Positions 34,497-43,225 of a stretch of 64,000 bases of DNA are shown here, one piece after another (the first letter of the stretch is position 1; each line of letters opens with the position of its first letter). Below the pieces are notes generated by a model. It ran no database searches, was not told the origin of the DNA, and worked only from the letters and a program-made list of their open reading frames with translations. Where the stretch lies: positions 6,532 to 70,531 of the forward strand of contig JBGTBD010000004.1 of the NCBI GenBank assembly GCA_041749475.1, given 5' to 3'. The DNA is from JBGTBD01 sp041749475 (GTDB lineage: Bacteria > Pseudomonadota > Alphaproteobacteria > Rickettsiales > UBA998). The translations under genes and the position numbers were made by a program.

Positions 34497-35243
34497 CTAA
34501 AGGTTGCCTACCGTGGCGAGCAGCAGGGCAATATCCTGATCGGATGAAAACCGATGGTCTGCGGCAGGCTGATAGAGAACCTGTGTATCCGGCCCGTCAA
34601 TGATTTCCGCAAGCATCTGCGAGCGCTGCCAAGGCACATCCGGGTCACGCATGCCGTGCAATAATCGGATGGGGTAGGAGGCAGAAAACCGCTCTCGCAG
34701 AACAAAATGATTCCTGCCATCTTCAATCAAAGCGTAAGAAATAGGGGTAGGAACGTCGCTATATTCCGACGGCTGGTATAAAATTCTATCCCTCAATAGC
34801 GTGGATTTTTGCTCCTGCGTGGCGATGGCCCACATCAAATCCTCGGTGAAATCCGGTGCGGCGGCGATGCCGACGAGGGCGTGGATGCGTTCCTGCCGCT
34901 CCCGCGCCACCAGCATCTTCACCCACCCGCCCATGCTGGATCCGACAAGTATCTGCGGGCCTTTCGTCAGCCCGTCCAACATTGCTAACGCGTTCATCTT
35001 CCAGCGGGAAATGGTTCCTTCCTCGAATTTCCCTGGTGACTGCCCATGCCCGAAATAATCGAACCGCAGGAAGGCGCGGCCCTGTTCCTTGCACCAATGC
35101 TCCAGCGCGATGGCCTTCGTCCCCGTCATGTCCGAACGGAACCCCCCGAGGAAAATCACCCCCGGCCCGACGCCGTGCGTCACATGATACGCAAGGCGGT
35201 CGCCGTCGGGAGAATCGAAGAATTCAGGCGTTTGTGCTTCCAT
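34497..35243 (-). CDS. Alpha/beta hydrolase
   Basis: Serine hydrolase of 248 residues. The oxyanion-side motif VIFLGGFRSDMTG is followed by FDYFGHGQS, the nucleophile elbow GSSMGGW, an Asp candidate in HGMRDPDVPW and the His in AADHRFS. The layout resembles small cytosolic acyl hydrolases of the ABHD10 kind; the substrate is unknown. It is divergent from the glycosyltransferase gene at 35297. Confidence 0.88.
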   Translation of the reverse strand: MEAQTPEFFDSPDGDRLAYHVTHGVGPGVIFLGGFRSDMTGTKAIALEHWCKEQGRAFLRFDYFGHGQSPGKFEEGTISRWKMNALAMLDGLTKGPQILVGSSMGGWVKMLVARERQERIHALVGIAAAPDFTEDLMWAIATQEQKSTLLRDRILYQPSEYSDVPTPISYALIEDGRNHFVLRERFSASYPIRLLHGMRDPDVPWQRSQMLAEIIDGPDTQVLYQPAADHRFSSDQDIALLLATVGNL

Positions 35244-35296
35244 CTGGCGCTCAACCTTTTATACTATCCGCAATGATTGGAGCGCAGGATACACCG

Positions 35297-36472
35297 ATGC
35301 CACACGAAAAGTCACCCGCCATTCTGCAAGTCCTGCCCGAACTCAACACCGGCGGTGTAGAGCGTGGCACGGTGGACATCGCCGCGGCCATCGCCAATGT
35401 AGGCTGGCGTTCGTACGTCGCCTCCGCAGGCGGCAAGCTGCAAAGCAAGCTAGCCTACGCCAAGGCGGAACATCTCACCCTGCCACTCGCCACCAAGAAT
35501 CTTTTCTCGCTCTGGTCGAATGCGGGAAGCCTTTCCGACCTCATCGAACAAAAAAATATCTCCCTCATCCACGCCCGCTCCCGTGCCCCGGCATGGAGTG
35601 CGTATTGGGCCGCGAAACGTACCGGCATCCCGTTCCTCACCACCTTCCACGGGTTTTATGGCACGGGCTCCTCGCTCAAACGCAAGTATAATAGCGTGAT
35701 GACGCGCGGGGAACGCGTTATCGCCGTCTCCCACGCCGTTGCCGCCCACCTCGTCGAAGTCTACGGCGTAGAGCAGGAACGTATCCGCGTCATCCATCGC
35801 GGCGTAGATCTCAAACTGTTCGCTCCCGATAAAATCATTCCGCAACGCATGGTGGATTTATCGAAGCAATGGAACCTCGCCGATGACGGCAAGCCGCTCA
35901 TCCTCCTTCCCGGCCGGCTCACCCGCTGGAAGGGGCAGGAAGTCGCCATCCGTGCCGTCGCAGAACTCCCGCATCGTGATTTCCAACTCATCCTGCTCGG
36001 CTCAGGCGACAAACATCCCGAATATGTCTCCGACCTAAAAAATCTCATCGCCGACCTCAAGCTGGAAGATGTCGTGAAACTGGTGGGTGACACGCAATAT
36101 ATGCCCGAAGCCTATATGCTGGCCTCGCTCGTCCTCGCCCCATCCTTGAATCCCGAAGCTTTTGGCCGCGTTGCTACGGAAGCGCAGGCCATGGGCAAAC
36201 CCATAATCGCCACTGCCCACGGGGGCGCGATGGAGACGGTCATGCCGGGTGATACGGGATGGCTGGTCGCGCCCGACAATGTGAAAGAACTCAGCACCGC
36301 CATCCTGCGCGCTCTATCCCTCCCCGAAGACGAAAAACACCGCATGCACGACAACGCCATCTGGAACGTCCACACCCATTTCTCACTGGACGTGATGCAG
36401 CAACAGACGATTGCGGTATATGAGGAAATATTGGGTATAACGTCCGCCCAGACACTTGAGCAGGCCGCCTAG
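35297..36472 (+). CDS. Family 4 glycosyltransferase
   Basis: GT-B fold, 391 residues, probably acting on cell-surface glycans. The N-terminal acceptor domain opens with VLPELNTGGVERGTVDIA. The C-terminal donor domain has ILLPGRLTRWKGQEVAIRA and the EX7E motif in LNPEAFGRVATEAQAMGKP followed by HGGAMETV. The start is ATG 35297 with AGGA eight bases before it; an ATG at 35273 (MIGAQ) is the alternative, and longer frames run through the hydrolase promoter region. The sugar donor cannot be told. Confidence 0.9.
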   Translation: MPHEKSPAILQVLPELNTGGVERGTVDIAAAIANVGWRSYVASAGGKLQSKLAYAKAEHLTLPLATKNLFSLWSNAGSLSDLIEQKNISLIHARSRAPAWSAYWAAKRTGIPFLTTFHGFYGTGSSLKRKYNSVMTRGERVIAVSHAVAAHLVEVYGVEQERIRVIHRGVDLKLFAPDKIIPQRMVDLSKQWNLADDGKPLILLPGRLTRWKGQEVAIRAVAELPHRDFQLILLGSGDKHPEYVSDLKNLIADLKLEDVVKLVGDTQYMPEAYMLASLVLAPSLNPEAFGRVATEAQAMGKPIIATAHGGAMETVMPGDTGWLVAPDNVKELSTAILRALSLPEDEKHRMHDNAIWNVHTHFSLDVMQQQTIAVYEEILGITSAQTLEQAA

Positions 36473-36494
36473 CGTGTCTATTCTGGATAGGAAG

Positions 36495-37199
36495 TTAGCG
36501 CTCTACACTTTTGTGGCAATTCAAGGTGCGTTCCGCCAACACAATCAAGGGCCGTGCCTGTAATTCCACCTGCCGCAACAGTGGAATAAAATTGCTGTAG
36601 GACTCAATCTCCCGTCTCACCCCTTCAATCACGGAATAATGCGTATCATCCATTGCGGCATCATGGCGGTGACGCTGCTCAAAATACTTTCGGAACGTTT
36701 CCATGTTAAGAGTCTCATCATCATTACGCGCCGGATACTCAGGTGCAGGATGTAACGCTTGCCAGTCTTTCTCCATATATTCTTGAAACTCGTGCATGAT
36801 CCTTACTTGTTCTTCCATCAACCGGGTAACCTTCGGGAATACGGTTTTCGCTTTTGCGATGCTTTGGATAATTTCATCATTACAAGTTTCTCCCATATTC
36901 ACGTTCTCGATGGCATCAAGGAATCGGTTGAACTCCGCCAGCGTTTCTTGCGCATAGGATTTGCCGTGGAAGTTGCTGGCAAGATGCTGACTGATGTTAC
37001 GTAGCAAGCAAATATTCGTGAGGACTTTCTCTTCCGGATCATTATTTACATACCGTAACAGATTATGCTCCGTAACGAATTGCACGACATGCTCGCTGCA
37101 GGGGCGGCAGGAGAAGTGCAGACAAGCCGTGGCAAGCTTTCTCGTATCGGGTGCGGAAGGTAGGCGAATGAGTGGAATGGTGGCGGTGGATTCTGTCAT
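36495..37199 (-). CDS. Hypothetical protein, 234 aa
   Basis: No family recognised. Mostly helical and soluble. A Cys-rich segment, CLHFSCRPCSEHVVQF (about residues 23-38), has a Cx4CxxC spacing that might bind metal. Charged helices follow (MEEQVRIMHEFQEYMEKDW). A longer frame back to 37277 would add 26 hydrophobic residues from an AT-rich stretch; the ATG at 37199 (MTESTATIP) is preferred, but no strong Shine-Dalgarno is visible for either. It is convergent with the glycosyltransferase gene. Confidence 0.65.
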   Translation of the reverse strand: MTESTATIPLIRLPSAPDTRKLATACLHFSCRPCSEHVVQFVTEHNLLRYVNNDPEEKVLTNICLLRNISQHLASNFHGKSYAQETLAEFNRFLDAIENVNMGETCNDEIIQSIAKAKTVFPKVTRLMEEQVRIMHEFQEYMEKDWQALHPAPEYPARNDDETLNMETFRKYFEQRHRHDAAMDDTHYSVIEGVRREIESYSNFIPLLRQVELQARPLIVLAERTLNCHKSVER

Positions 37200-37379
37200 A
37201 AAGATGGGTATAAAACAATTAAACGTCAATTTAATGAAGGTATTCAAGTTTCTAAAAGATAGCCATATTATACGCATTGAGCGTGAAAAGGCAGTGCTAT
37301 CAGCCGGTGCTGTCCTGATAAAGCATGTCGCGCATTACACGGAACAGATGAGTATTATCCTCACCCTGCACATCCCCCC

Positions 37380-37397
37380 CCACACCCGCGGGTGTGG
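37380..37397. promoter_or_regulatory. 18-bp perfect palindrome
   Basis: CCACACCCGCGGGTGTGG lies 95 bases before the GT9 gene, in the space divergent from the gene ending at 37199. A perfect, loop-less dyad suits a protein-binding operator better than a terminator, and no T tract follows it. Confidence 0.4.
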
Positions 37398-37491
37398 TTC
37401 TAGGTGATTTGGGGGAGGAGGGTCTGCAGCGCTCATGCCCGCACCGTAAATAGTTTTTGTGACGGTCTAATGAAGCTGATATGTCGGATTC

Positions 37492-38493
37492 ATGAAACAC
37501 GAGCATATCCTCATCATCAAACACGGTGCGTTGGGAGACATCATCCTTGCCACCGGGCCGCTGAAAGCCATTCGCCAGCAGCATCCGGCCGCGCATATCA
37601 CCCTGCTGACCACTAAATCCTTCGCCAGTCTGCTGAAGGATTGCCCTTTCGTGGACGAAGTGCGGATCGATCCCAAGAAGCTGAAAGCCACATGGAACGA
37701 ACTCCGCCGCCACCGCTTTACATGGGTATATGACCTGCAGACCTCCCAGCGCAGTACATGGTATTACCACCTGCTACCATTCCCGAAGCCGCGCATCTCC
37801 AGCCTCTCCCGTTTCGCCTCCCACCGTCATCATACGCCCGAGCGCACGAAGCTCCACACCATCGACCGCCAGAAGCAACAACTGGCTATCGCGGGCATTA
37901 CGGATGTTCCCGCACCGGATATTCGCTGGCTGAAAAGCGATATATCCCCATTCGCCCTACCGGAAAAATACGCTTTATTAGTCCCCGGCGGTTCCGCCCA
38001 CCGCCCGGAAAAACGCTGGCCCGGCGGTCATTACGCGGAACTGGCCCGCTGGCTGAGTACTCAGGGCATCACCCCCGTCCTCATCGGCGCAGGCGCGGAA
38101 GAGGGGCTTCTCAAGGAAATCGAAACCCTTACACATATGGTGGGCGAGAACAGTAATCCGAGTGAGCCTTCAGCGGCGTCCATTGCGCAGGCGAGTGGCG
38201 CCGAGCAGGGACAATTGAAAACTTTGAACCTCTGCAATAAGACTACCTACGCCGACATCGCCGAACTCGCCCGCCATGCGACCTACGCTATCGGCAACGA
38301 CACCGGCCCCATGCACATCATCGCCGCCACGGGCTGCACGTCGCTGGTGCTGTTTTCACACGCTTCAAATCCCGATCTCTGCGCCCCGCGAGGGGAACAG
38401 GTCGGCATCTTCCGCGTCGAAAACCTGTCGCAATTACCAGTCGAATCGGTGACGGAGAGGCTCAACGCCTTGCAAATGCTTGACAGTGAGTGA
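37492..38493 (+). CDS. Family 9 glycosyltransferase (heptosyltransferase-like)
   Basis: GT-B enzyme of 333 residues related to ADP-heptose:LPS heptosyltransferases, so probably an inner-core lipopolysaccharide or similar envelope enzyme. N-terminal ILIIKHGALGDIILATGPLKAI, donor-domain VPGGSAHRPEKRWPGGHYAELA, and C-terminal AIGNDTGPMHIIAATG are family motifs. Residues about 224-245 (NPSEPSAASIAQASGAEQG) form a low-complexity insertion not expected in the family. The stop lies 27 bases before thrS. Confidence 0.9.
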   Translation: MKHEHILIIKHGALGDIILATGPLKAIRQQHPAAHITLLTTKSFASLLKDCPFVDEVRIDPKKLKATWNELRRHRFTWVYDLQTSQRSTWYYHLLPFPKPRISSLSRFASHRHHTPERTKLHTIDRQKQQLAIAGITDVPAPDIRWLKSDISPFALPEKYALLVPGGSAHRPEKRWPGGHYAELARWLSTQGITPVLIGAGAEEGLLKEIETLTHMVGENSNPSEPSAASIAQASGAEQGQLKTLNLCNKTTYADIAELARHATYAIGNDTGPMHIIAATGCTSLVLFSHASNPDLCAPRGEQVGIFRVENLSQLPVESVTERLNALQMLDSE

Positions 38494-38519
38494 AAAAGGC
38501 TTAAATCTCAGCCTCCCTT

Positions 38520-40508
38520 ATGAACATGACTGCTGAACATCCTCATAACCAAGCTTATATAACCTTACCTGATGGTAATATAAGAAGGTACGACGCGCCT
38601 GTAAACGGATTCCAAATCGCTGAATCTATTGGCCCCGGCCTTGCAAAAGCCGTTGTTGCAATGAAGGTGGATGGTCAGCAGCGCGATTTGTCACACGAAA
38701 TCCCTTCTGGCGAAGCAAAAGTTCAACTCCTCACCCTGAAGGATGAGGAAGGTCTGGACATCATGCGCCATAGCACGACGGCGCAAGTCCTCGCCCTCGC
38801 GGTCAAAGAACTCTGGCCCACCGCCAAACTCGCCATCGGCCCGACCATCGAGAACGGCTTCTACTACGATATCGACCTCGAATACCGCATCGTCCCTGAA
38901 GATTTGCCGAAAATCGAAGCCAAAATGCAGGAAATCCTCAAACGCGGCTACACCGTCCGCCGTGAGATGTGGGTACGCGAAGAAGCCATCAAGATGTTCG
39001 AATCTCGTGGCGAATCCTACAAAGCCGAACTGATCCGCAATGCTCCTGAGGATGATACGACCGAAAAAGGCAAAATTTCCCTCTACCGCCAAGGCGATGG
39101 TGATAACGCATTCATTGACCTTTGCCGTGGCCCGCACGTCCCCAGCCTCACCAAAATTTCACCCGCCTTCACTCTGAACAAGCTGGCCGGGGCCTACTGG
39201 CGCGGTGATTCGCGTAACAAGATGCTACAACGTATCTACGGGGTATCTTTCAGTAATGACAAAGAGTTAAAGGCATATCTCCACATGATGGAAGAGGCCG
39301 AAAAACGCGATCATCGTAAATTGGGCCGTGAACTCGATCTGTTCCATATGCAGGAAGAAGCGATAGGTCAGGTCTTCTGGCACGATAAGGGCTGGACGCT
39401 TTATCGCACGTTGGAAAATTACATCCGCGCTAAGCTACAGAAACACGATTACATCGAAGTCCGCACCCCCATGCTGGTCGATTCCGCCCTCTGGGTCGCC
39501 TCCGGTCACTGGGAAAAGTTCCGCGAGAGCATGTTCACCGCCGAGTCCGAGGAACGCACCCTCGCCATCAAGCCGATGAACTGTCCCTGCCACGTACAGA
39601 TTTTCAACCAAGGCCTGAAAAGCTACCGCGACCTACCGCTCCGAATGGCGGAATTCGGCTCCTGCCACCGCAATGAGCCCTCCGGCGCACTGCAAGGATT
39701 GATGCGCGTCCGCGGCTTCGTGCAGGACGACGCGCATATCTTCTGCACCGAAGAGCAGATACTGAGCGAGACCAAAAGCTTCTGCACCCTGCTCGCCCAA
39801 GTCTATGATGAGTTGGGCTTCAAGGACGTAAAAGTAAAACTCGCCACCCGCCCCGAAAAACGCGCCGGGACGGACGAGACATGGGATAAAGCCGAAAAAG
39901 GCTTGGAAGACGCCGTCAAAGCCGTCGGCCTCGAATACACCATCACCCCCGGCGAAGGCGCATTCTACGGTCCAAAACTGGAATTCCACTTGAAGGATTC
40001 CATCGGCCGCAGCTGGCAATGCGGCACGCTGCAGCTCGATTTCGTCCTTCCTGAACACCTCGATGCCAATTATGTAGGCGAGGATGGCAATAAACACCGC
40101 CCCGTGATGCTCCACCGCGCGATTTTAGGATCCATGGAACGCTTCATCGGCATCCTGATCGAGGAACATGCAGGCAAATTCCCGCTCTGGCTCTCGCCAC
40201 TGCAAATTGTCGTCGCCTCCATCACCAACGAATTCGATGACTACGTCCATGAAGTTGTCGCCGCCCTCCGCGACGCGGGGCTCCGCGCAGAAGGTGATAC
40301 CTCGGCCAACAAGATTTCCTATAAGGTGCGTGAGCATTCCGACCTGAAAATACCCGTCATCATGGCCGTCGGCGGGCGTGAGCGTGAAGAAAAGACCGTC
40401 ACCCTCCGCCGTCTCGGCTCGAATGACCAGAAAACCATCCCCCTGACTGATGCAATCGCCACACTGGTGAAAGAAGCAACCGTCCCGGGAACCGCTGTAA
40501 AGTCATAG
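38520..40508 (+). CDS. thrS: Threonyl-tRNA synthetase
   Basis: 662 residues, full bacterial architecture. The N-terminal TGS domain (ITLPDGNIRRYDAPVNG) is followed by the editing domain with MRHSTTAQVLALAVKEL and, at its end, FIDLCRGPHVPS. The class II core has zinc-binding Cys in MNCPCHVQIF and motif 3 around HRAILGSMERFIGILIEE, and an anticodon-binding domain (LSPLQIVVASIT) closes the chain. infC follows as in many bacteria, 96 bases downstream. Confidence 0.98.
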   Translation: MNMTAEHPHNQAYITLPDGNIRRYDAPVNGFQIAESIGPGLAKAVVAMKVDGQQRDLSHEIPSGEAKVQLLTLKDEEGLDIMRHSTTAQVLALAVKELWPTAKLAIGPTIENGFYYDIDLEYRIVPEDLPKIEAKMQEILKRGYTVRREMWVREEAIKMFESRGESYKAELIRNAPEDDTTEKGKISLYRQGDGDNAFIDLCRGPHVPSLTKISPAFTLNKLAGAYWRGDSRNKMLQRIYGVSFSNDKELKAYLHMMEEAEKRDHRKLGRELDLFHMQEEAIGQVFWHDKGWTLYRTLENYIRAKLQKHDYIEVRTPMLVDSALWVASGHWEKFRESMFTAESEERTLAIKPMNCPCHVQIFNQGLKSYRDLPLRMAEFGSCHRNEPSGALQGLMRVRGFVQDDAHIFCTEEQILSETKSFCTLLAQVYDELGFKDVKVKLATRPEKRAGTDETWDKAEKGLEDAVKAVGLEYTITPGEGAFYGPKLEFHLKDSIGRSWQCGTLQLDFVLPEHLDANYVGEDGNKHRPVMLHRAILGSMERFIGILIEEHAGKFPLWLSPLQIVVASITNEFDDYVHEVVAALRDAGLRAEGDTSANKISYKVREHSDLKIPVIMAVGGREREEKTVTLRRLGSNDQKTIPLTDAIATLVKEATVPGTAVKS

Positions 40509-40584
40509 TCTTGTCAAACCATGCTACTTCAGCGAATATTAATAACCATCTGATAGATTAATCATAACAGGAGTTTTAAAGCCT

Positions 40585-40608
40585 ATGCAGGAAACATTGT
40601 TCGTATGA
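40585..40608 (+). promoter_or_regulatory. Possible leader ORF overlapping the infC start
   Basis: ATG 40585 opens a seven-codon frame (MQETLFV) whose TGA (40606-40608) overlaps the infC ATG 40605 as ATGA. The strongest Shine-Dalgarno in the leader (CAGGAG, 40568-40573) lies in front of this small frame rather than at the usual distance from infC. Translation of infC might therefore be coupled to it. An in-frame ATT at 40596 is another possible infC start. Confidence 0.25.
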
Positions 40609-41138
40609 AGCCACCACATGTCAGTAATAATTCGGGGGAACCACGCGTCAACGGCCAGATACGCGCCCTGAAAGTCAGGCTCATCGATAAGGATGGGGAA
40701 ATGCTGGGTGTCATGACCGCACGCGAAGCGCAAGTCCTCGCCACACAAGCCGGACTTGACCTTGTCGAGATTTCTCCTAATGCCGAACCCCCTGTATGCA
40801 AAATTCTTGATTACGGTAAATATAAATACCAGCTTCAGAAAAAAGCCAACGAGGCCCGCAAGAAGCAGAAGGTCATCCAGATCAAGGAAATTAAACTCCG
40901 CCCCACGATCGACAAGCATGACCTGGAAATCAAATTAAAACATGTCCACAAGTTCCTTGAAGAGGGTGACAAAGTGAAGTTCTCCCTGCGCTTCCGTGGC
41001 CGCGAGATGTCCCACCAGCAACTGGGGATGAAAGTCCTGCTGGATATCAAAGAACGTCTGGGCGACACGGTGAAGATCGAACAGGAACCCAGCATGACTG
41101 GCACATTCGCCCACATGGTCGTTGCGCCAGCGAAGTAG
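40605..41138 (+). CDS. infC: Translation initiation factor IF-3
   Basis: 177 residues; binds the 30S subunit, checks start-codon pairing and blocks 50S joining. The N-domain contains RVNGQIRALKVRLIDKDGEMLG, the linker is KKANEARKKQKV, and the C-domain runs from IQIKEIKLRPTIDKHDLEIK to MTGTFAHMVVAPAK. ATG 40605 is the first Met and gives a normal length. infC genes often use rare start codons for autoregulation, and an ATT three codons upstream is in frame, so the exact start is open. Confidence 0.95.
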   Translation: MKPPHVSNNSGEPRVNGQIRALKVRLIDKDGEMLGVMTAREAQVLATQAGLDLVEISPNAEPPVCKILDYGKYKYQLQKKANEARKKQKVIQIKEIKLRPTIDKHDLEIKLKHVHKFLEEGDKVKFSLRFRGREMSHQQLGMKVLLDIKERLGDTVKIEQEPSMTGTFAHMVVAPAK

Positions 41139-41148
41139 TTTTTTCTTT

Positions 41149-41217
41149 GTCACCCTGAACTTGTTTCAGCATCCATGCCTCGTTGAGGGATGGATGCTGA
41201 AACAAGTTCAGCATGAC
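41149..41217. repeat. Dispersed palindromic repeat, family C (copy 2)
   Basis: Left arm gtcaccctgaacttgtttca (from 41149) and right arm tggatgctgaaacaagttca (to gcatgac, 41217) match the copy at 4750-4805, with a 20-base spacer. It starts 11 bases after the infC stop and 13 bases from the stop of the convergent gene, so it may serve both as terminator. Confidence 0.88.
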
Positions 41218-41229
41218 AAAAAATAGAAT

Positions 41230-41565
41230 TTAATCCCCGCGCATTAACGGCAATAACGGCACGGCATATTCCGCCAGCATTGCGTCCGACGCCGCATCCG
41301 GCTCATACCCCTTGCCCATATAAAGGAGCCGCGCAAACGGCCCCACATCCATCGTCACCGCTCCGTCCTGTCGCAACATGGAACGCACCGGGGCAAGCGC
41401 CACCTCAAGCAGCGCATGATGCGGCTCACCTGAATCATCTTTTAGCGGGACCAGTACCAACATACACGCCATGCCTTCATCCAATATTTCGGGGTAGCGC
41501 AGGCGCAGACAGCATTTATGCAGGGTCAAGGAAATCTCTTGGCGGGTAGGACGAGCGATGGACAT
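41230..41565 (-). CDS. Hypothetical protein behind a Fur box, 111 aa
   Basis: No family recognised. Small soluble protein with paired cysteines in LHKCCLRLRYPEILDEGMAC (Cys18, Cys19, Cys37) and no signal peptide or membrane helix. The gene is real: AAAGGAG lies six bases before the ATG, and codon use is coherent. A near-perfect Fur box (41579-41597) sits 13 bases upstream of the start codon and belongs to this gene only, because the next gene upstream is transcribed in the same direction and ends at 41702. It is therefore probably repressed by iron and made under iron limitation. Confidence 0.8.
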   Translation of the reverse strand: MSIARPTRQEISLTLHKCCLRLRYPEILDEGMACMLVLVPLKDDSGEPHHALLEVALAPVRSMLRQDGAVTMDVGPFARLLYMGKGYEPDAASDAMLAEYAVPLLPLMRGD

Positions 41566-41578
41566 ATAACACTCCTTT

Positions 41579-41597
41579 AATAATGAGAATCATTATC
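41579..41597 (-). promoter_or_regulatory. Fur box
   Basis: aataatgagaatcattatc agrees with the classical Fur consensus GATAATGATAATCATTATC at 17 of 19 positions, including the full ATAATGA and AATCATTATC halves. It lies directly upstream of the 111-residue gene starting at 41565, between its ribosome site and its presumed promoter. Confidence 0.8.
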
Positions 41598-41701
41598 ATC
41601 TACAGAGCGGAATGCAAGATGTATGTTTATCACGAGGTAATAGCATGTTTGTCACCTCACGCGGTGTTGGCTTTAAGGAGGGAATTGATCGCTATCAGAG
41701 A

Positions 41702-43126
41702 TTAGGGATGTTCCGCCATACGGAGCACGGGGGCGAGATATTCCTGATAATGCTCCCAACGTCTCAGCGAGGTACGGAAGATAGGTTGCGTCACCTGACC
41801 CATGCTGGCGCTAAGGACAACGCGCTTGGTATTATAGAAGGAAAGACAATTCTCGTCCCACGGCACGTCGATGAAATCGAGCATTTTGCGCGTTTCGCCT
41901 TCAAGGTCGTCGACGAGGTTCTCATACTGTATCGTATGAATACAGCCGGGCATTTTGCTCTCCCAGAATCCCATCATCTGGAGGTAACGCTTCTGATAAT
42001 GCGCCGCCGTTTCCGGGTGAAAGCTATAGAAATTCCCATCCCCCAGCCCGCGTATCAGCATGGAAAGGCAGGTGTCGCGTATATCGCGCTGGCAATGGAT
42101 AATCTTGGCGTGCGGGAAGAGCATGCGAATGATGCCGAGGAACATGAAATTCCCCGGCAACTTATTGGTGATGAAGATCGCTTGCGGCTTATTGCAATCG
42201 CGGGCAATACGCTCCAGATACATGTTCCCCAAGGCGCGCATTTCCTGTGGGCTTAAATGCGCTGTTATGTTCGCAAGCTTGCTGCCGGGGTGTTCCCTGA
42301 CGCATTGTTTCAGCATCAGACCCAGATAGTTCAACTCACCCCCACCGTAAATCGCCGCATGGCTGGCGAGAATCTGTTCGACCAGCGTTGTCCCGGAGCG
42401 CGGGGACCCGACGATGAAAATGGGGTGCGGGCTGGCATGTATCCCTTCTACGGTAGTGGTTTCCGGGTTCCAATCGGCAAAGAACCGTTCCGTCGCATCC
42501 GGCAACCTGTCAATCTGTGCATTGCACGCTTCCACGGATGGAAACATGCGCGTGAAGTTGAGCTCGTTGCCGAGCCGCATATAATGGCTGGCCTGTTCAT
42601 AATTCTTCTGCCCATCGAAATAACGCGCCAGCGCGAGGGCGGCAAGTGCCTGTGGGCGTGTGTCTTGAGCCGTTGCAGGCGCATTGCCGCTATCCAGTAG
42701 CGCCGCTTCCTCGCCCGGCTGCATCTGTCCGCTATCGATCAGAAGCTGGTAAAGGGTTGTGCTGGTGGGGAAGCTGGGGAGGAACTTCCGCACCGCGTCG
42801 GAGCAGTGCTGTAATTCCCCGATACTGAGGTAGGTCTGTGCCAGCAACTCTGCCGCTGCTTGATAATCGGGACGTATTCGCAATGTCTGCTTTAGGTAGG
42901 CTATGGCACGCTGGCTATCGCCACTTTCCATCAGCGCACGAGAGTAGGAGAGGTAAAATGTGATTTCATGCGGTGCACATTGCAACGCCTTGGCATAGAG
43001 CGCCACCGCCTCAGGAAGTCTGCGCGCCTTATGTGCCGCCATGCCGGCTTGAAAATAGGCCTCCGCCTCTTGCTGATTCTCAAGAAAACGCGAGGGGGTA
43101 TCGTGTTCTAGAATAGAGGATTCCAA
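41702..43126 (-). CDS. TPR-repeat sulfotransferase
   Basis: 474 residues. Residues about 20-140 form tetratricopeptide repeats (AEAYFQAGMAAHKARRLPEA, AIAYLKQTLRIRPDYQAAA). The C-terminal half is a sulfotransferase-3-like domain with the PAPS 5'-phosphate loop IFIVGSPRSGTTLVEQIL and the 3'-phosphate region IIHCQRDIRDTCLSM. Such TPR-sulfotransferases are common in Alphaproteobacteria; they are thought to sulfate surface glycans or proteins, and the acceptor is unknown. It stands alone, 99 bases after pyrE. Confidence 0.9.
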   Translation of the reverse strand: MESSILEHDTPSRFLENQQEAEAYFQAGMAAHKARRLPEAVALYAKALQCAPHEITFYLSYSRALMESGDSQRAIAYLKQTLRIRPDYQAAAELLAQTYLSIGELQHCSDAVRKFLPSFPTSTTLYQLLIDSGQMQPGEEAALLDSGNAPATAQDTRPQALAALALARYFDGQKNYEQASHYMRLGNELNFTRMFPSVEACNAQIDRLPDATERFFADWNPETTTVEGIHASPHPIFIVGSPRSGTTLVEQILASHAAIYGGGELNYLGLMLKQCVREHPGSKLANITAHLSPQEMRALGNMYLERIARDCNKPQAIFITNKLPGNFMFLGIIRMLFPHAKIIHCQRDIRDTCLSMLIRGLGDGNFYSFHPETAAHYQKRYLQMMGFWESKMPGCIHTIQYENLVDDLEGETRKMLDFIDVPWDENCLSFYNTKRVVLSASMGQVTQPIFRTSLRRWEHYQEYLAPVLRMAEHP

Positions 43127-43225
43127 TGCGTTCTCTGTACATTCAAAACGTGAACCAATATAGGCAACAAATACAATCTATACGGGTAATTTTGAATATG
43201 CAAATAATATTATGGCTAACGCGAT

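Noticed and set aside
37209..37224. TTAA pair before the gene at 36495-37199 as a CtrA site
   Set aside because: The half-sites are separated by 8 bases, not 7, in an AT-rich stretch.
41612..42256. 214-residue plus-strand frame
   Set aside because: Antisense to the sulfotransferase domain and begins in its 3' flank; no domain recognised.
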